Assembly (NCBI RefSeq): GCF_000299875.1
Contig: NZ_AMRK01000011.1
Location: forward strand, 59,498-123,497
Origin: Celeribacter baekdonensis B30
GTDB taxonomy: Bacteria; Pseudomonadota; Alphaproteobacteria; Rhodobacterales; Rhodobacteraceae
Length of the DNA stretch: 64,000 nt
Direction of reading: 5' to 3'
The position numbers were made by a program, and so were the translations under genes. Positions 56,001 through 64,000 of this stretch are shown here, piece by piece (within the stretch, counting starts at the first letter, position 1; each line of letters begins with the position of its first letter). The notes below the pieces were generated by a model, which saw only the letters and a list, made by a program, of their open reading frames with translations, had not been told where the DNA came from and ran no database searches.

Positions 56001-56013
56001 TCTTCCCCCCACG

Positions 56014-56036
56014 GACCGGCCTTTTCGGGCCGGCCC
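56014..56036 (+). other. Stem-loop between binding-protein and ATPase genes
   Basis: CCGGCC (56016-56021) pairs with GGCCGG (56028-56033) just after the binding-protein gene. Such hairpins often protect the 3' end of the binding-protein message so that it is made in excess; no T run supports termination. Confidence 0.5.
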
Positions 56037-56077
56037 GACCTTCTCCCTGAAAGCCCGCTCCCCCTGAAAGACTGACA

Positions 56078-57061
56078 ATGACTGATGCAGTGACCTTCCG
56101 AGGCGTATCGCGCCATTTCGGAACCGTGAAAGCCGTAGATGAGGTCGATCTGGCCATTCGCGATGGTGAATTTTTTGCCATGCTTGGCCCATCCGGCTCC
56201 GGCAAAACCACCTGTCTGCGCCTGATTGCCGGGTTCGAACAACCAACCGCCGGGCGGATCGAGATTTTTGGCGAGCGCGCCGAGGGTGTGCCGCCCTATT
56301 TGCGCAATGTGAACACGGTGTTTCAAAACTACGCCCTGTTCCCACATATGAATGTGCTCGACAACGTGGCCTTTGGCCTGCGCGTCAAAGGCGTGGGGCG
56401 CGCCGAACGGCATCGTGCCGCCGAAGAGTCGCTTGAGCTGGTTGAACTCGCGGGCTACGGCGCGCGCCGGGCGGGCGAATTGTCGGGCGGTCAACGTCAA
56501 CGCGTGGCCTTGGCACGGGCGTTGATCAACAAACCTCGGGTTGTGCTGTTGGACGAACCGCTGGGTGCGCTTGATCTCAAGCTGCGCGAACAGATGCAAG
56601 AAGAGCTGCGCAAGCTGCAACGCGCACTGGGTCTGACCTTTGTGTTCGTGACCCATGATCAGGACGAAGCCCTGTCAATGGCAGACCGCGTGGCGGTGTT
56701 TGCGGGCGGCAAAATCCAACAGATCGGCAGTTCCGAAGATATTTATCGCCGTCCCGCATCAAGGTTTGTCGCGGATTTCGTTGGCTCGTCCAATGTGGTG
56801 CCCGCCGATCTGGCTGGGGTTGGCATTTCGGACCAATGGGCCTCTTTGCGCCCCGAAGACATCATCTTGGATGCCAATGGACGCGAAGCTACGGTGACAG
56901 GCACGTTTTTCCACGGGCGGGTGACCAAACTATCGCTCGACATCAAAGGTCAAAGCCTGACCGCCCTCATCCCGGCGCATCAAACCACCCCCGAAATTGG
57001 CGAGACCACCCGCGTGTCGTGGGACCCCGCCCGCGCGCATCTTATGGAGCGTGAGGCATGA
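56078..57061 (+). CDS. Polyamine-type ABC transporter ATP-binding protein (PotA-like)
   Basis: A 327-residue ATPase with Walker A GPSGSGKTT (38-46), signature LSGGQRQRVALARAL, Walker B VVLLDEPLGALD and a C-terminal TOBE-type domain (about 240-327). PotA-like. Its stop overlaps the permease start (ATGA at 57058). Confidence 0.93.
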   Translation: MTDAVTFRGVSRHFGTVKAVDEVDLAIRDGEFFAMLGPSGSGKTTCLRLIAGFEQPTAGRIEIFGERAEGVPPYLRNVNTVFQNYALFPHMNVLDNVAFGLRVKGVGRAERHRAAEESLELVELAGYGARRAGELSGGQRQRVALARALINKPRVVLLDEPLGALDLKLREQMQEELRKLQRALGLTFVFVTHDQDEALSMADRVAVFAGGKIQQIGSSEDIYRRPASRFVADFVGSSNVVPADLAGVGISDQWASLRPEDIILDANGREATVTGTFFHGRVTKLSLDIKGQSLTALIPAHQTTPEIGETTRVSWDPARAHLMEREA

Positions 57062-58014
57062 GCGGGTTCGATACCACGCAATCGGCGATTTTCACGCCCA
57101 GAAGCGGGCCCCTCTCGCGCATGGTCGATTGGGTGATCCGTCACCCGCGCATGTTCGTGTTCCTGATGGTGCTGCCGATCACGCTTTGGCTTGGCATCGT
57201 CTATATCGGCGCATTGATCGCACTCCTGATCCAAAGTTTTTTCTCCATCGACGAGTTCTCTGGCATCGTCGTGCGGGAATTCACGTTCAAGACCTACGGC
57301 GAATTGCTGCGCCCCTATAACCTCGACATCATCCTGCGCACGATCTCCATGGCCACCGCAGTCACCATCGCCGCCGCCGTACTGGCCTTTCCCATCGCCT
57401 ATTTCGCGGCCCGCTATGCCAAGGGCAAGTGGAAAGCGCTGTTTTACATCGGGGTGATGTTGCCGCTGTGGTCGAGCTATCTGGTCAAGGTCTACGCCTG
57501 GAAACTGGTGCTGGCGAAAGAGGGCATTCTGACGTGGCTCTTTGCCAAGCTGCATCTGACATGGCTGTTGGATGGCCTGCTCAGCCTGCCCGTCATCGGC
57601 GGCAATTCACTTTCTGTCAGCTACACCGGCACCTTTCTCGTGTTCCTCTATATTTGGCTGCCCTACATGATCATTCCGGTTCAGGCGTCGCTTGAACGCG
57701 TGCCGGGGGCCTTGTTGGAAGCAGCCTCTGATCTCGGCGCCACACCGCGCCAAAGTTTCCGCATGGTGCTGTTTCCGCTGGCTCTGCCGGGGATCATTGC
57801 CGGGTCGATCTTTACCTTTTCGCTGACCTTGGGCGATTACATCGTGCCGCAAATTGTCGGCAACTCGCGGCTCTTTATTGGTCAAGCCGTCTACACCCAA
57901 CAAGGCACCGCCGGGAATATCCCGCTGGCCGCCGCGTTCACCGTCGTTCCGATCGTCATCATGGGGATTTACCTCTGGGGCGCACGCAAAATGGGGGCTT
58001 TCGATGCACTCTAA
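57058..58014 (+). CDS. Polyamine-type ABC transporter permease 1 (PotB-like)
   Basis: A 318-residue BPD_transp_1 permease with about six helices. The coupling EAA loop [27 protein letters not shown] is present. The start overlaps the ATPase gene and the next permease starts inside its end. Confidence 0.92.
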   Translation: MSGFDTTQSAIFTPRSGPLSRMVDWVIRHPRMFVFLMVLPITLWLGIVYIGALIALLIQSFFSIDEFSGIVVREFTFKTYGELLRPYNLDIILRTISMATAVTIAAAVLAFPIAYFAARYAKGKWKALFYIGVMLPLWSSYLVKVYAWKLVLAKEGILTWLFAKLHLTWLLDGLLSLPVIGGNSLSVSYTGTFLVFLYIWLPYMIIPVQASLERVPGALLEAASDLGATPRQSFRMVLFPLALPGIIAGSIFTFSLTLGDYIVPQIVGNSRLFIGQAVYTQQGTAGNIPLAAAFTVVPIVIMGIYLWGARKMGAFDAL

Positions 58015-58813
58015 TTCCCGCGCCCCGCTGGGTCTGAAATTTGCGGCCATCGGCGGGCTGATCTTTTTACTCGCCCCGATTGCGCTGATCTTTGTCTATG
58101 CCTTCACCACCGAGGAAAAGAGCTTTCAATGGCCGCCCCCCGGCCTGACCACGAAATGGATCGGCGTCACCTTAGGACGGGCGGATGTCTGGGAGGCTTT
58201 GGCTTTGTCGCTGAAAGTTGCGGCGATCTCGACCACTCTGGCCTTGATCATGGGCACGCTCACCGCCGCCGCCGTGGCCCGCTCGCGCTTTTTTGGCCGT
58301 GAAACCATCTCGCTTTTGGTGATCCTGCCCATCGCTTTGCCGGGCATCATCACCGGGATTTCGCTGCGCTCGGCCTTCTCGCTTTTGGACATTCCGTTTT
58401 CGACATGGACCATCGTTTTGGGTCACGCCACCTTTTGTATCGTGATCGTCTACAACAATGCGGTGGCGCGGTTTCGCCGGACCTCTGGCGCGCTGGTCGA
58501 TGCGGCGATGGATTTGGGCGCGGATGGGGTTCAGACCTTCCTGCTCGTCATCCTGCCCAATATCGCCACCGCCCTGCTTGCGGGCGGAATGTTGGCCTTT
58601 GCACTCAGTTTCGATGAGGTGATCGTCACCACATTCACCGCAGGCAACCAAACCACCCTGCCGATCTGGATGCTCGAAGAACTTGTCCGCCCCCGTCAAC
58701 GCCCGGTGACCAACGTGGTTGCCATGGCGGTGGTGATCGTCACCGTGCTGCCGATTTTGGCCGCCTATTACCTCACACGCGACGGCGAACACACCGCCGG
58801 GTCCGATAAATAA
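58004..58813 (+). CDS. Polyamine-type ABC transporter permease 2 (PotC-like)
   Basis: A 269-residue partner permease with six helices and the EAA loop [24 protein letters not shown]. The start at 58004 overlaps the preceding stop by 11 bases; an open frame begins far upstream but without permease sequence. Confidence 0.92.
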   Translation: MHSNSRAPLGLKFAAIGGLIFLLAPIALIFVYAFTTEEKSFQWPPPGLTTKWIGVTLGRADVWEALALSLKVAAISTTLALIMGTLTAAAVARSRFFGRETISLLVILPIALPGIITGISLRSAFSLLDIPFSTWTIVLGHATFCIVIVYNNAVARFRRTSGALVDAAMDLGADGVQTFLLVILPNIATALLAGGMLAFALSFDEVIVTTFTAGNQTTLPIWMLEELVRPRQRPVTNVVAMAVVIVTVLPILAAYYLTRDGEHTAGSDK

Positions 58814-58832
58814 CGAAAACAGGGAGACTCTC

Positions 58833-60257
58833 ATGGACACCCAAATGCTGATCGGCGCCACGCTCGTCCGCGGCACCGAAACCGAAGAAAGCATCTTTAA
58901 TCCACGCACAGGTGAGATCATCACCACCCTGCCCGAAGCCTCTTTGACCCAAGTTGAGGCGGCGGTGACGGCGGCGGAGAAAGCCTTTGCACTATGGTCG
59001 CGCACAACGCCCGCCGCGCGCTCGGGATATTTGTTGAAACTCGCGGATCGGATTGAGGCGCAGGCCGAAACCCTCGCCGGACTCGAAGCGCTCAACTGCG
59101 GCAAACCGGGGCCTTTGGCGCTCAACGACGAATTGCCCGCCATTGTCGATTGCTTCCGCTTTTTCGCCGGTGCCGTGCGCTGCATGACCGGGCCGATTGC
59201 AGGCGAATATCTTGAAGGTCACACCTCAATGATCCGCCGCGATCCCATCGGCATTGTCGCCTCCATCGCGCCGTGGAACTATCCGTTGATGATGATGGCG
59301 TGGAAAATCGCTCCGGCGATCGCGGCGGGCAACACGGTGGTGTTCAAACCCTCCGAACAAACGCCGCTGACCGCGCTGGCCATGGCCAAAATCTTTGCCG
59401 ATGTCCTGCCCGAAGGCGTGGTGAACATCATCCTGGGGCGTGGTGAAACCGTCGGCTCCGCCCTGATCAACCACCCGAAAGTGGCGATGATTTCGCTCAC
59501 TGGCGATATCGCCACCGGGCGCAAAATCTTGGATGCAGCCAATAAAACGATCAAACGCACCCATCTCGAACTCGGCGGCAAAGCCCCGGTCATCGTGATG
59601 GAGGACGCCGATATTGACGCCACGGTCGAGGGTCTGCGCGCCTTTGGGTTCTACAACTCGGGTCAGGATTGCACCGCCGCCTGCCGCATCTATGCGCAGG
59701 CCTCGGTCTATGATGATTTCGTCGGCAAACTCACCGATGCCGTCTCGCAGATCGAATATGCCAACCCGGATGACAGCCTCAATGAAATGGGCCCGCTCAT
59801 CTCATTGCGCCAACGGGATCGGGTCGCCAGTTTCGTGGCCCGTGCGCGCGAGGCCAATCACATCGAGGTCACCACAGGCGGCGACATCCCCGATGGCGAT
59901 GGCTTCTTTTACAAACCGACCGTCGTCGCGGGCGCGTTGCAAACGGACGAGATTGTCCGGCGCGAAGTGTTCGGACCTGTCGTCTCCGTCACCCGCTTTG
60001 CGGATGCGGAGGAGGCGATCACTTGGGCCAATGACAGCGACTACGGTCTGGCGTCCTCAGTTTGGACCAAAAACGTATCCACAGGCATGCAGATCGCGTC
60101 GCGTCTGCAATATGGCTGCACTTGGGTGAACACCCATTTCATGCTGACCAACGAAATGCCCCATGGCGGGATGAAACAATCCGGCTATGGCAAGGATATG
60201 TCGTCCTATGCGCTCGAAGATTACTCCGTCGTGCGCCATGTGATGGTCGCGCACTGA
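58833..60257 (+). CDS. Aminoaldehyde (gamma-aminobutyraldehyde-type) dehydrogenase
   Basis: A 474-residue NAD-dependent aldehyde dehydrogenase. It has the cofactor segment [36 protein letters not shown] (general base Glu) and catalytic Cys 280 in [11 protein letters not shown]. The NSGQDC motif is that of PatD-like and betaine-aldehyde-type enzymes. Its position at the end of a polyamine importer operon favours gamma-aminobutyraldehyde, an intermediate in putrescine breakdown. Confidence 0.88.
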   Translation: MDTQMLIGATLVRGTETEESIFNPRTGEIITTLPEASLTQVEAAVTAAEKAFALWSRTTPAARSGYLLKLADRIEAQAETLAGLEALNCGKPGPLALNDELPAIVDCFRFFAGAVRCMTGPIAGEYLEGHTSMIRRDPIGIVASIAPWNYPLMMMAWKIAPAIAAGNTVVFKPSEQTPLTALAMAKIFADVLPEGVVNIILGRGETVGSALINHPKVAMISLTGDIATGRKILDAANKTIKRTHLELGGKAPVIVMEDADIDATVEGLRAFGFYNSGQDCTAACRIYAQASVYDDFVGKLTDAVSQIEYANPDDSLNEMGPLISLRQRDRVASFVARAREANHIEVTTGGDIPDGDGFFYKPTVVAGALQTDEIVRREVFGPVVSVTRFADAEEAITWANDSDYGLASSVWTKNVSTGMQIASRLQYGCTWVNTHFMLTNEMPHGGMKQSGYGKDMSSYALEDYSVVRHVMVAH

Positions 60258-60289
60258 TCCCCGCGCGATTGCGTCTCAAGACCTATAAA

Positions 60290-60318
60290 GCCGACCGCAC
60301 AGGCTGCGGTCGGCATTT
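60290..60318 (+). terminator. Stem-loop terminating the polyamine operon
   Basis: A perfect ten-pair stem GCCGACCGCA / TGCGGTCGGC with a CAGGC loop, followed by ATTTGTT. It is 32 bases after the dehydrogenase stop. The short T stretch makes it moderate. Confidence 0.7.
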
Positions 60319-60404
60319 GTTGACGTGCGGATGCTCAAAGCCAAGACATCGGGCAGACCCACCACATCGTCGGCTTATCGTCTTAAAACAGCCCTGCCTG
60401 ACAT

Positions 60405-60824
60405 TTAATCGACCCACGGAGCAATCGCCTTGGCGAGCCAGTCGGGCGGGGCCTGTTTTTCCAGCGTGTCCATAGAGGTGAACACACAGGTATAGCTGCC
60501 CTCAAAACAGATCGCATCGTTTTGCCTGCCAACCACGGAAAAGACAATCGAGGTGCGGCCAAGCCGGGTCGGTGCAACGTGACAGATCAGCTTGTCACGC
60601 GGCGTTGCCGGTTTGCGGAAATCCACAGTCACATTCACAAAGGGCGTCGCCAGCTTGTGGTCCGTACAAAATTCGAACCACCCGCGCCCGACCACCTGTT
60701 TGTAGAATTCGTCAATCGCCTCGACGCCATAGTTGAGCAGACGCCCGGTGTAGACGATGCCGACAATATCGCAGTCGCCAAAAGCGATGCGTTGTGCGAC
60801 GGCGATGGGCTCTGCTTTGGTCAT
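60405..60824 (-). CDS. Acyl-CoA thioesterase, 4-hydroxybenzoyl-CoA type hot-dog
   Basis: A 139-residue hot-dog thioesterase. It has FGDCDIVGIVYTGRLLNYG, in which the Asp is the catalytic residue of the 4HBT class, and the VDFRKPATPRDKL strand. The start at 60824 has AAAGG upstream; the alternative at 60854 lacks a ribosome site. It follows the thiolase on the same strand (66-base gap) and is likely in the same transcript. Confidence 0.85.
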   Translation of the reverse strand: MTKAEPIAVAQRIAFGDCDIVGIVYTGRLLNYGVEAIDEFYKQVVGRGWFEFCTDHKLATPFVNVTVDFRKPATPRDKLICHVAPTRLGRTSIVFSVVGRQNDAICFEGSYTCVFTSMDTLEKQAPPDWLAKAIAPWVD

Positions 60825-60890
60825 CTCAAAAGGCCTTTCGAAGGGATCGTTCAAACGCGGGGCCGGAGTTTGACCCCCGACCCCGCGCGT

Positions 60891-62066
60891 TTACAGCCGC
60901 TCAATGGCAAGCGCGATGCCCTGCCCGCCACCAATGCACATCGTCGCCAGACCATAGCGGCCGCCAATGCGCTCAAGCTCGTACATCAGTTTCAGTGTGA
61001 TGATCGCGCCCGTGGCCCCAATCGGGTGACCAAGAGCGATGGCACCGCCATTCGGGTTCACCCGCGCGGGATCAAATCCCAACGCCGTGCTGACCGCGAT
61101 CGCCTGAGAGGCAAAGGCCTCGTTTGATTCAATCACATCAAAGTCCCCCGCCGCGAGGCCGGTTTTCTGCATCACATTGCGCACAGCCGGGATCGGACCG
61201 ACGCCCATCACCTCGGGGCGCACGCCAGCGTGGCCATAGCCAACGATGCGGAATGTCGGGGTCAGACCCGCCGCTTCGGCGGCATCACGACGCGCCAGAA
61301 CAATCGCCCCGGCCCCATCATTAAGCCCCGAGGCATTGCCCGCCGTCACTGTGCCGTCTTTTTGGAACGCGGTGCGCAGACCGGCCAACGCCTCGATGGA
61401 GCTTGGTTTGGGGTGCTCATCGGTGTCAAACACGGTGACGCCCTTGCGGGTCTTGATCTCGACCGGGATGATTTGGCTTGCAAACCGGCCCTCGGCAATC
61501 GCCTGAGCGGCGCGGTTTTGACTTTCCAAGGCAAAGGCATCCTGCGCCTCGCGGGTGATGCCGTGTTCCGCCGCAACATTTTCGGCGGTCACGCCCATAT
61601 GTCCGGTGCCAAACGGGCAAGTCAGCGCGCCGAGCATCATGTCGGTCGCCCCCGTGTCGCCCATTTTTTGCCCCCAACGGATCGCGGGAACGATATAGGG
61701 CGCGCGGCTCATACATTCCGCGCCACCGGCAAGACCAAACTCGGCATCGCCAAGCATCAGGGATTGCGTCACGGACACGATGGCCTGAATGCCAGACCCG
61801 CAAAGCCGGTTCACGTTCATCGCCGGGGTCTCAACCGCCATCCCCGCCTCGATCGCGGCGGCGCGGCTGAGGTACATGTCCCGCGGTTCGGTGTTCAACA
61901 CATGGCCAAAGGCCACGGTGCCGATCTGATCCGGCGTGGTGCCAGAGCGTTCCAAAGCGGCCTTGGTCACATGCGCCGCAAGCGAAATCGGCGGCATCCC
62001 GGCCAATGCGCCACCAAAGGTGCCAATCGCGGTCCGGGCCCCGCCCAGAATTACAATATCAGTCAT
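60891..62066 (-). CDS. Acetyl-CoA C-acyltransferase (thiolase)
   Basis: A 391-residue thiolase. The acylated Cys 89 lies in NRLCGSGIQ, His 347 in GHPIG and Cys 377 in CIGGGQG. The family performs the last step of beta-oxidation or joins two acetyl-CoA units. Its neighbours, an acyl-CoA dehydrogenase and etfA, favour a role in fatty-acid degradation; biosynthetic use is possible. Confidence 0.92.
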   Translation of the reverse strand: MTDIVILGGARTAIGTFGGALAGMPPISLAAHVTKAALERSGTTPDQIGTVAFGHVLNTEPRDMYLSRAAAIEAGMAVETPAMNVNRLCGSGIQAIVSVTQSLMLGDAEFGLAGGAECMSRAPYIVPAIRWGQKMGDTGATDMMLGALTCPFGTGHMGVTAENVAAEHGITREAQDAFALESQNRAAQAIAEGRFASQIIPVEIKTRKGVTVFDTDEHPKPSSIEALAGLRTAFQKDGTVTAGNASGLNDGAGAIVLARRDAAEAAGLTPTFRIVGYGHAGVRPEVMGVGPIPAVRNVMQKTGLAAGDFDVIESNEAFASQAIAVSTALGFDPARVNPNGGAIALGHPIGATGAIITLKLMYELERIGGRYGLATMCIGGGQGIALAIERL

Positions 62067-62086
62067 CTCTCAATCCTTATGTGAAA

Positions 62087-62114
62087 GGCCCCGCATCATC
62101 GCTGCGGCGGGGCC
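62087..62114 (-). other. Hairpin between the acyl-CoA dehydrogenase and thiolase genes
   Basis: GGCCCCGC / GCGGGGCC (8 pairs, 12-base loop), followed on the minus strand by TTTC. It could attenuate transcription between the two genes, which run in the same direction. Confidence 0.5.
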
Positions 62115-62123
62115 AAAATCCAA

Positions 62124-63926
62124 TCAGCTTGCCTGTGCCAACATGTCAGGCTCAAGCCCGATCACGCTGTACGATCCATTGCGCATGGTGGTCAGGCGCG
62201 CCTGTGCCATCGGGAAAATATGATGGATGAAACATTCGGCCAGGGATATGCGATACCGCCAGAACGCAGCGTCACCATCCCCGACTGCAAGATGACGCGA
62301 CGCCGCCGCCGCACTGTCGATCAAACACCACGCCGAGAGGCTCATGCCGAACACATCCATCACGCTTTGCGCGGCGGCGAGCGGCAAGGCCGCATCCGTG
62401 ACCTGAGCGGCCAGCAGCCATTCACAGGATTTTTCGATCAAATCAGCGGCCTCATGGGCACTGCGACGCATGAGATTGACGTCAAGCGCACCTTCCCCCT
62501 CATCGGCGAGCGCATTCGCACTGGCGCGGATGTCGGATACGATTTCGCTTACCGCAAGCCCTTGGTCTCGCAAAATTTTACGCCCAACGAGGTCCATCGC
62601 CTGGATACCGGTCGTGCCCTCGTAGATCGTGGTGATTTTAGCATCGCGGTAAAACTGCGCCACGCCGGTTTCCTCGACATAGCCCATACCACCATGCACC
62701 TGCACCGCCTGAGAGGCCACGCTTACGGCCATTTCAGTCGACCATGCTTTGACCACCGGGATGAGCAAATCCACCCGGCGTTGATGACGGGCACGAATGT
62801 CCGCATCAGGGGCGCGTTCAGCCATGTCGATGGACAAGGCGGCGCGCAGGGCCAGGATACGTGCACCTTCGGTTTGCGCTTTCATCACGCCCAGCATCCG
62901 TTTGACATCGGGGTGCTGGATGATCGGCGCAGGCGAGGTGCCATTTGTGACAGCGCCCTGTTTGCGCTCAGAGGCGTAATACGCGGCGGTTTGAAACGCG
63001 TGTTCAGCGACGCCAATGCCCTGAAGCCCGACGTTCAGCCGCGCGTTGTTCATCATTGCGAACATGTATTGCAAACCACGGTTCGGCTCACCGACCAAAT
63101 AGCCGATTGCGCCCTCATTGTCGCCATAGGCCATGGTGCAGGTCGGGCTGGCGTGAATCCCCAGTTTGTGCTCGATCGACACACAACGCAGATCATTGGC
63201 GACACCCGGCTGACCCTCGGCATCCGGCAAGAATTTCGGCACCACGAACAGGGAAATCCCTTTGGTGCCTTCGGGCGCATCGGGCAAACGCGCCAAGACG
63301 AGATGGACAATGTTGTCGACCATATCGTGTTCGCCATAGGTGATGAAAATCTTCTGGCCACTGATCAGATAATGATCGTCCTTGGGCACCGCTTTGGACC
63401 GCACCTGCGACAAGTCCGACCCGGCCTGTGGTTCGGTCAGGTTCATAGTACCAGCCCATTCGCCCGAAACCATCTTTTCAAGATAGACCGCCTGAAGCGC
63501 TGGATCGGCATAGGCGGCCAGTGCTTCGATAGCACCTTGGGTCAGCAAGGGGCAGAGCTGAAACGAGATATTCGCCCCATTGAACAGTTCCTGGATGCAG
63601 GTGTTGACCAACACCGGAAGCCCCATACCGCCGAACTCGGGCTCTGCGGCGGGGCTGTTCCAACCCGCCTCGACCAGACTGGTGTAGGCCTCTTTCCAGC
63701 CGCGTGGCATGGTGACTTTGCCATCCTTGAACCCAAGACCGTCGACATCGCCCTGATGGTTCAAAGGCGCCAGAACATCATTTGCGAATTTTCCGGCCTC
63801 AAGCAAAATGGCCTCGATGGTTTCAGGCGTGAAATCCTCAAATCCGTCCAGAGCAGAAAGCCCGGACAGGTTGCATAAATCTTCAAGGATAAAGTTAATT
63901 TCGCGCAAGGGGGCGTGATAGGTCAT
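62124..63926 (-). CDS. Acyl-CoA dehydrogenase (long form)
   Basis: A 600-residue FAD-dependent acyl-CoA dehydrogenase with the longer C-terminal extension seen in the bacterial acyl-CoA dehydrogenase group with the AcylCoA_DH_N domain. It has the MNLTEPQAGSDLSQVR flavin/substrate segment, GEHDMVDNIVHLVLARLP and IYEGTTGIQAMDLVGRK (catalytic Glu region). AAGGA lies 7 bases before the ATG. It follows etfA on the same strand, its electron acceptor. Confidence 0.9.
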   Translation of the reverse strand: MTYHAPLREINFILEDLCNLSGLSALDGFEDFTPETIEAILLEAGKFANDVLAPLNHQGDVDGLGFKDGKVTMPRGWKEAYTSLVEAGWNSPAAEPEFGGMGLPVLVNTCIQELFNGANISFQLCPLLTQGAIEALAAYADPALQAVYLEKMVSGEWAGTMNLTEPQAGSDLSQVRSKAVPKDDHYLISGQKIFITYGEHDMVDNIVHLVLARLPDAPEGTKGISLFVVPKFLPDAEGQPGVANDLRCVSIEHKLGIHASPTCTMAYGDNEGAIGYLVGEPNRGLQYMFAMMNNARLNVGLQGIGVAEHAFQTAAYYASERKQGAVTNGTSPAPIIQHPDVKRMLGVMKAQTEGARILALRAALSIDMAERAPDADIRARHQRRVDLLIPVVKAWSTEMAVSVASQAVQVHGGMGYVEETGVAQFYRDAKITTIYEGTTGIQAMDLVGRKILRDQGLAVSEIVSDIRASANALADEGEGALDVNLMRRSAHEAADLIEKSCEWLLAAQVTDAALPLAAAQSVMDVFGMSLSAWCLIDSAAAASRHLAVGDGDAAFWRYRISLAECFIHHIFPMAQARLTTMRNGSYSVIGLEPDMLAQAS

Positions 63927-63938
63927 GGCTCAATCCTT

Positions 63939-64000
63939 TTAGAGCTTTGATGTCAATTCGGGCACAGCATCGAACAAATCGGCGACGAGGCCGAAGTCGG
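63939..64000 (-). CDS. etfA: Electron transfer flavoprotein alpha subunit, C-terminal end (partial)
   Basis: The last 19 residues and stop, DFGLVADLFDAVPELTSKL, are the typical EtfA C-terminus. The rest lies outside the window. It ends 12 bases before the acyl-CoA dehydrogenase start and supplies its electron acceptor. Identification rests on the short tail only. Confidence 0.72.
   Translation of the reverse strand, partial: DFGLVADLFDAVPELTSKL

Noticed and set aside
62220..63878. Long plus-strand frame opposite the acyl-CoA dehydrogenase
   Set aside because: Antisense shadow; composition (Arg, His, Gly-rich) is typical of reverse frames of GC-rich genes.

Overview
The window is high-GC alphaproteobacterial DNA, most likely from the Rhodobacterales (roseobacter group). 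The evidence is gene content and order: ethylmalonyl-CoA pathway genes (ccr, ecm, mch, mcl2), a clustered TCA-cycle set (sdhCDAB, mdh, sucCD, sucAB, lpd), a LuxI/LuxR pair, and small families typical of this order (FYDLN-acid/TIGR02300, TIGR02186, NnrU). Genus and species cannot be fixed from the sequence alone. Functions were assigned by reading the translated proteins; no database search was possible.

Layout. 1-4.3 kb: a BMP-family nucleoside-type ABC importer whose binding-protein gene is cut by the window edge. 4.4-7.6 kb: a TauE/SafE exporter with a TIGR02186 partner, then a convergent RecD/UvrD-like helicase. 7.7-9.4 kb: quorum sensing (luxI, luxR and an overlapping small ORF). 9.7-13.4 kb: divergent ccr and ecm. 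13.5-16.8 kb: deoD, an aldo/keto reductase, two very small proteins and a glycosyltransferase. 17-20.4 kb: sdhCDAB. 20.7-23.4 kb: the compact operon mcl2-nnrU-DUF1737-mch. 24.8-36.9 kb: mdh, a glycosyltransferase, an outer-membrane protein, sucCD, sucAB, two MAPEG membrane proteins and lpd. 36.9-39.3 kb: a thioesterase, a GntR/FCD regulator, a YgjP-like metalloprotease and TIGR02300. 39.5-42.8 kb: tRNA-Ala(GGC) followed by a FecBCD/BtuFCD-type ABC importer between gene-poor flanks. 43-52.4 kb: a two-component system diverging from a PepSY protein, then an Asp-rich secreted protein, DUF2271, a PepSY-flavodoxin-reductase fusion, ApbE, a P-type metal ATPase and a VIT-family protein. 52.5-53.7 kb: a ModE-like regulator and ModA without modBC. 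53.8-60.3 kb: a LysR regulator and a polyamine-type ABC importer with an aminoaldehyde dehydrogenase. 60.4-64 kb: thioesterase, thiolase, acyl-CoA dehydrogenase and the end of etfA.

How the parts work together. Ccr, Ecm, Mch and Mcl2 are steps of acetyl-CoA assimilation by the ethylmalonyl-CoA pathway, whose products enter the neighbouring TCA enzymes. Paired GTGATCAC palindromes lie upstream of both sdhC and sucC, and one more lies at the start of the GntR/FCD gene, suggesting one regulator for this block. A second motif family (core CCGCAGCGCAG / TGCATTG) recurs before mdh, mcl2, ccr and a 58-residue ORF.

The most striking locus is 43-52.4 kb. Two promoters, one between the response regulator and the PepSY gene and one before the Asp-rich gene, carry four CTGA-type boxes at identical offsets (0, 11, 37, 48). 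They look like targets of the same OmpR-family regulator, which would control a predicted flavin-dependent electron-transfer and metal-transport system at the cell envelope.
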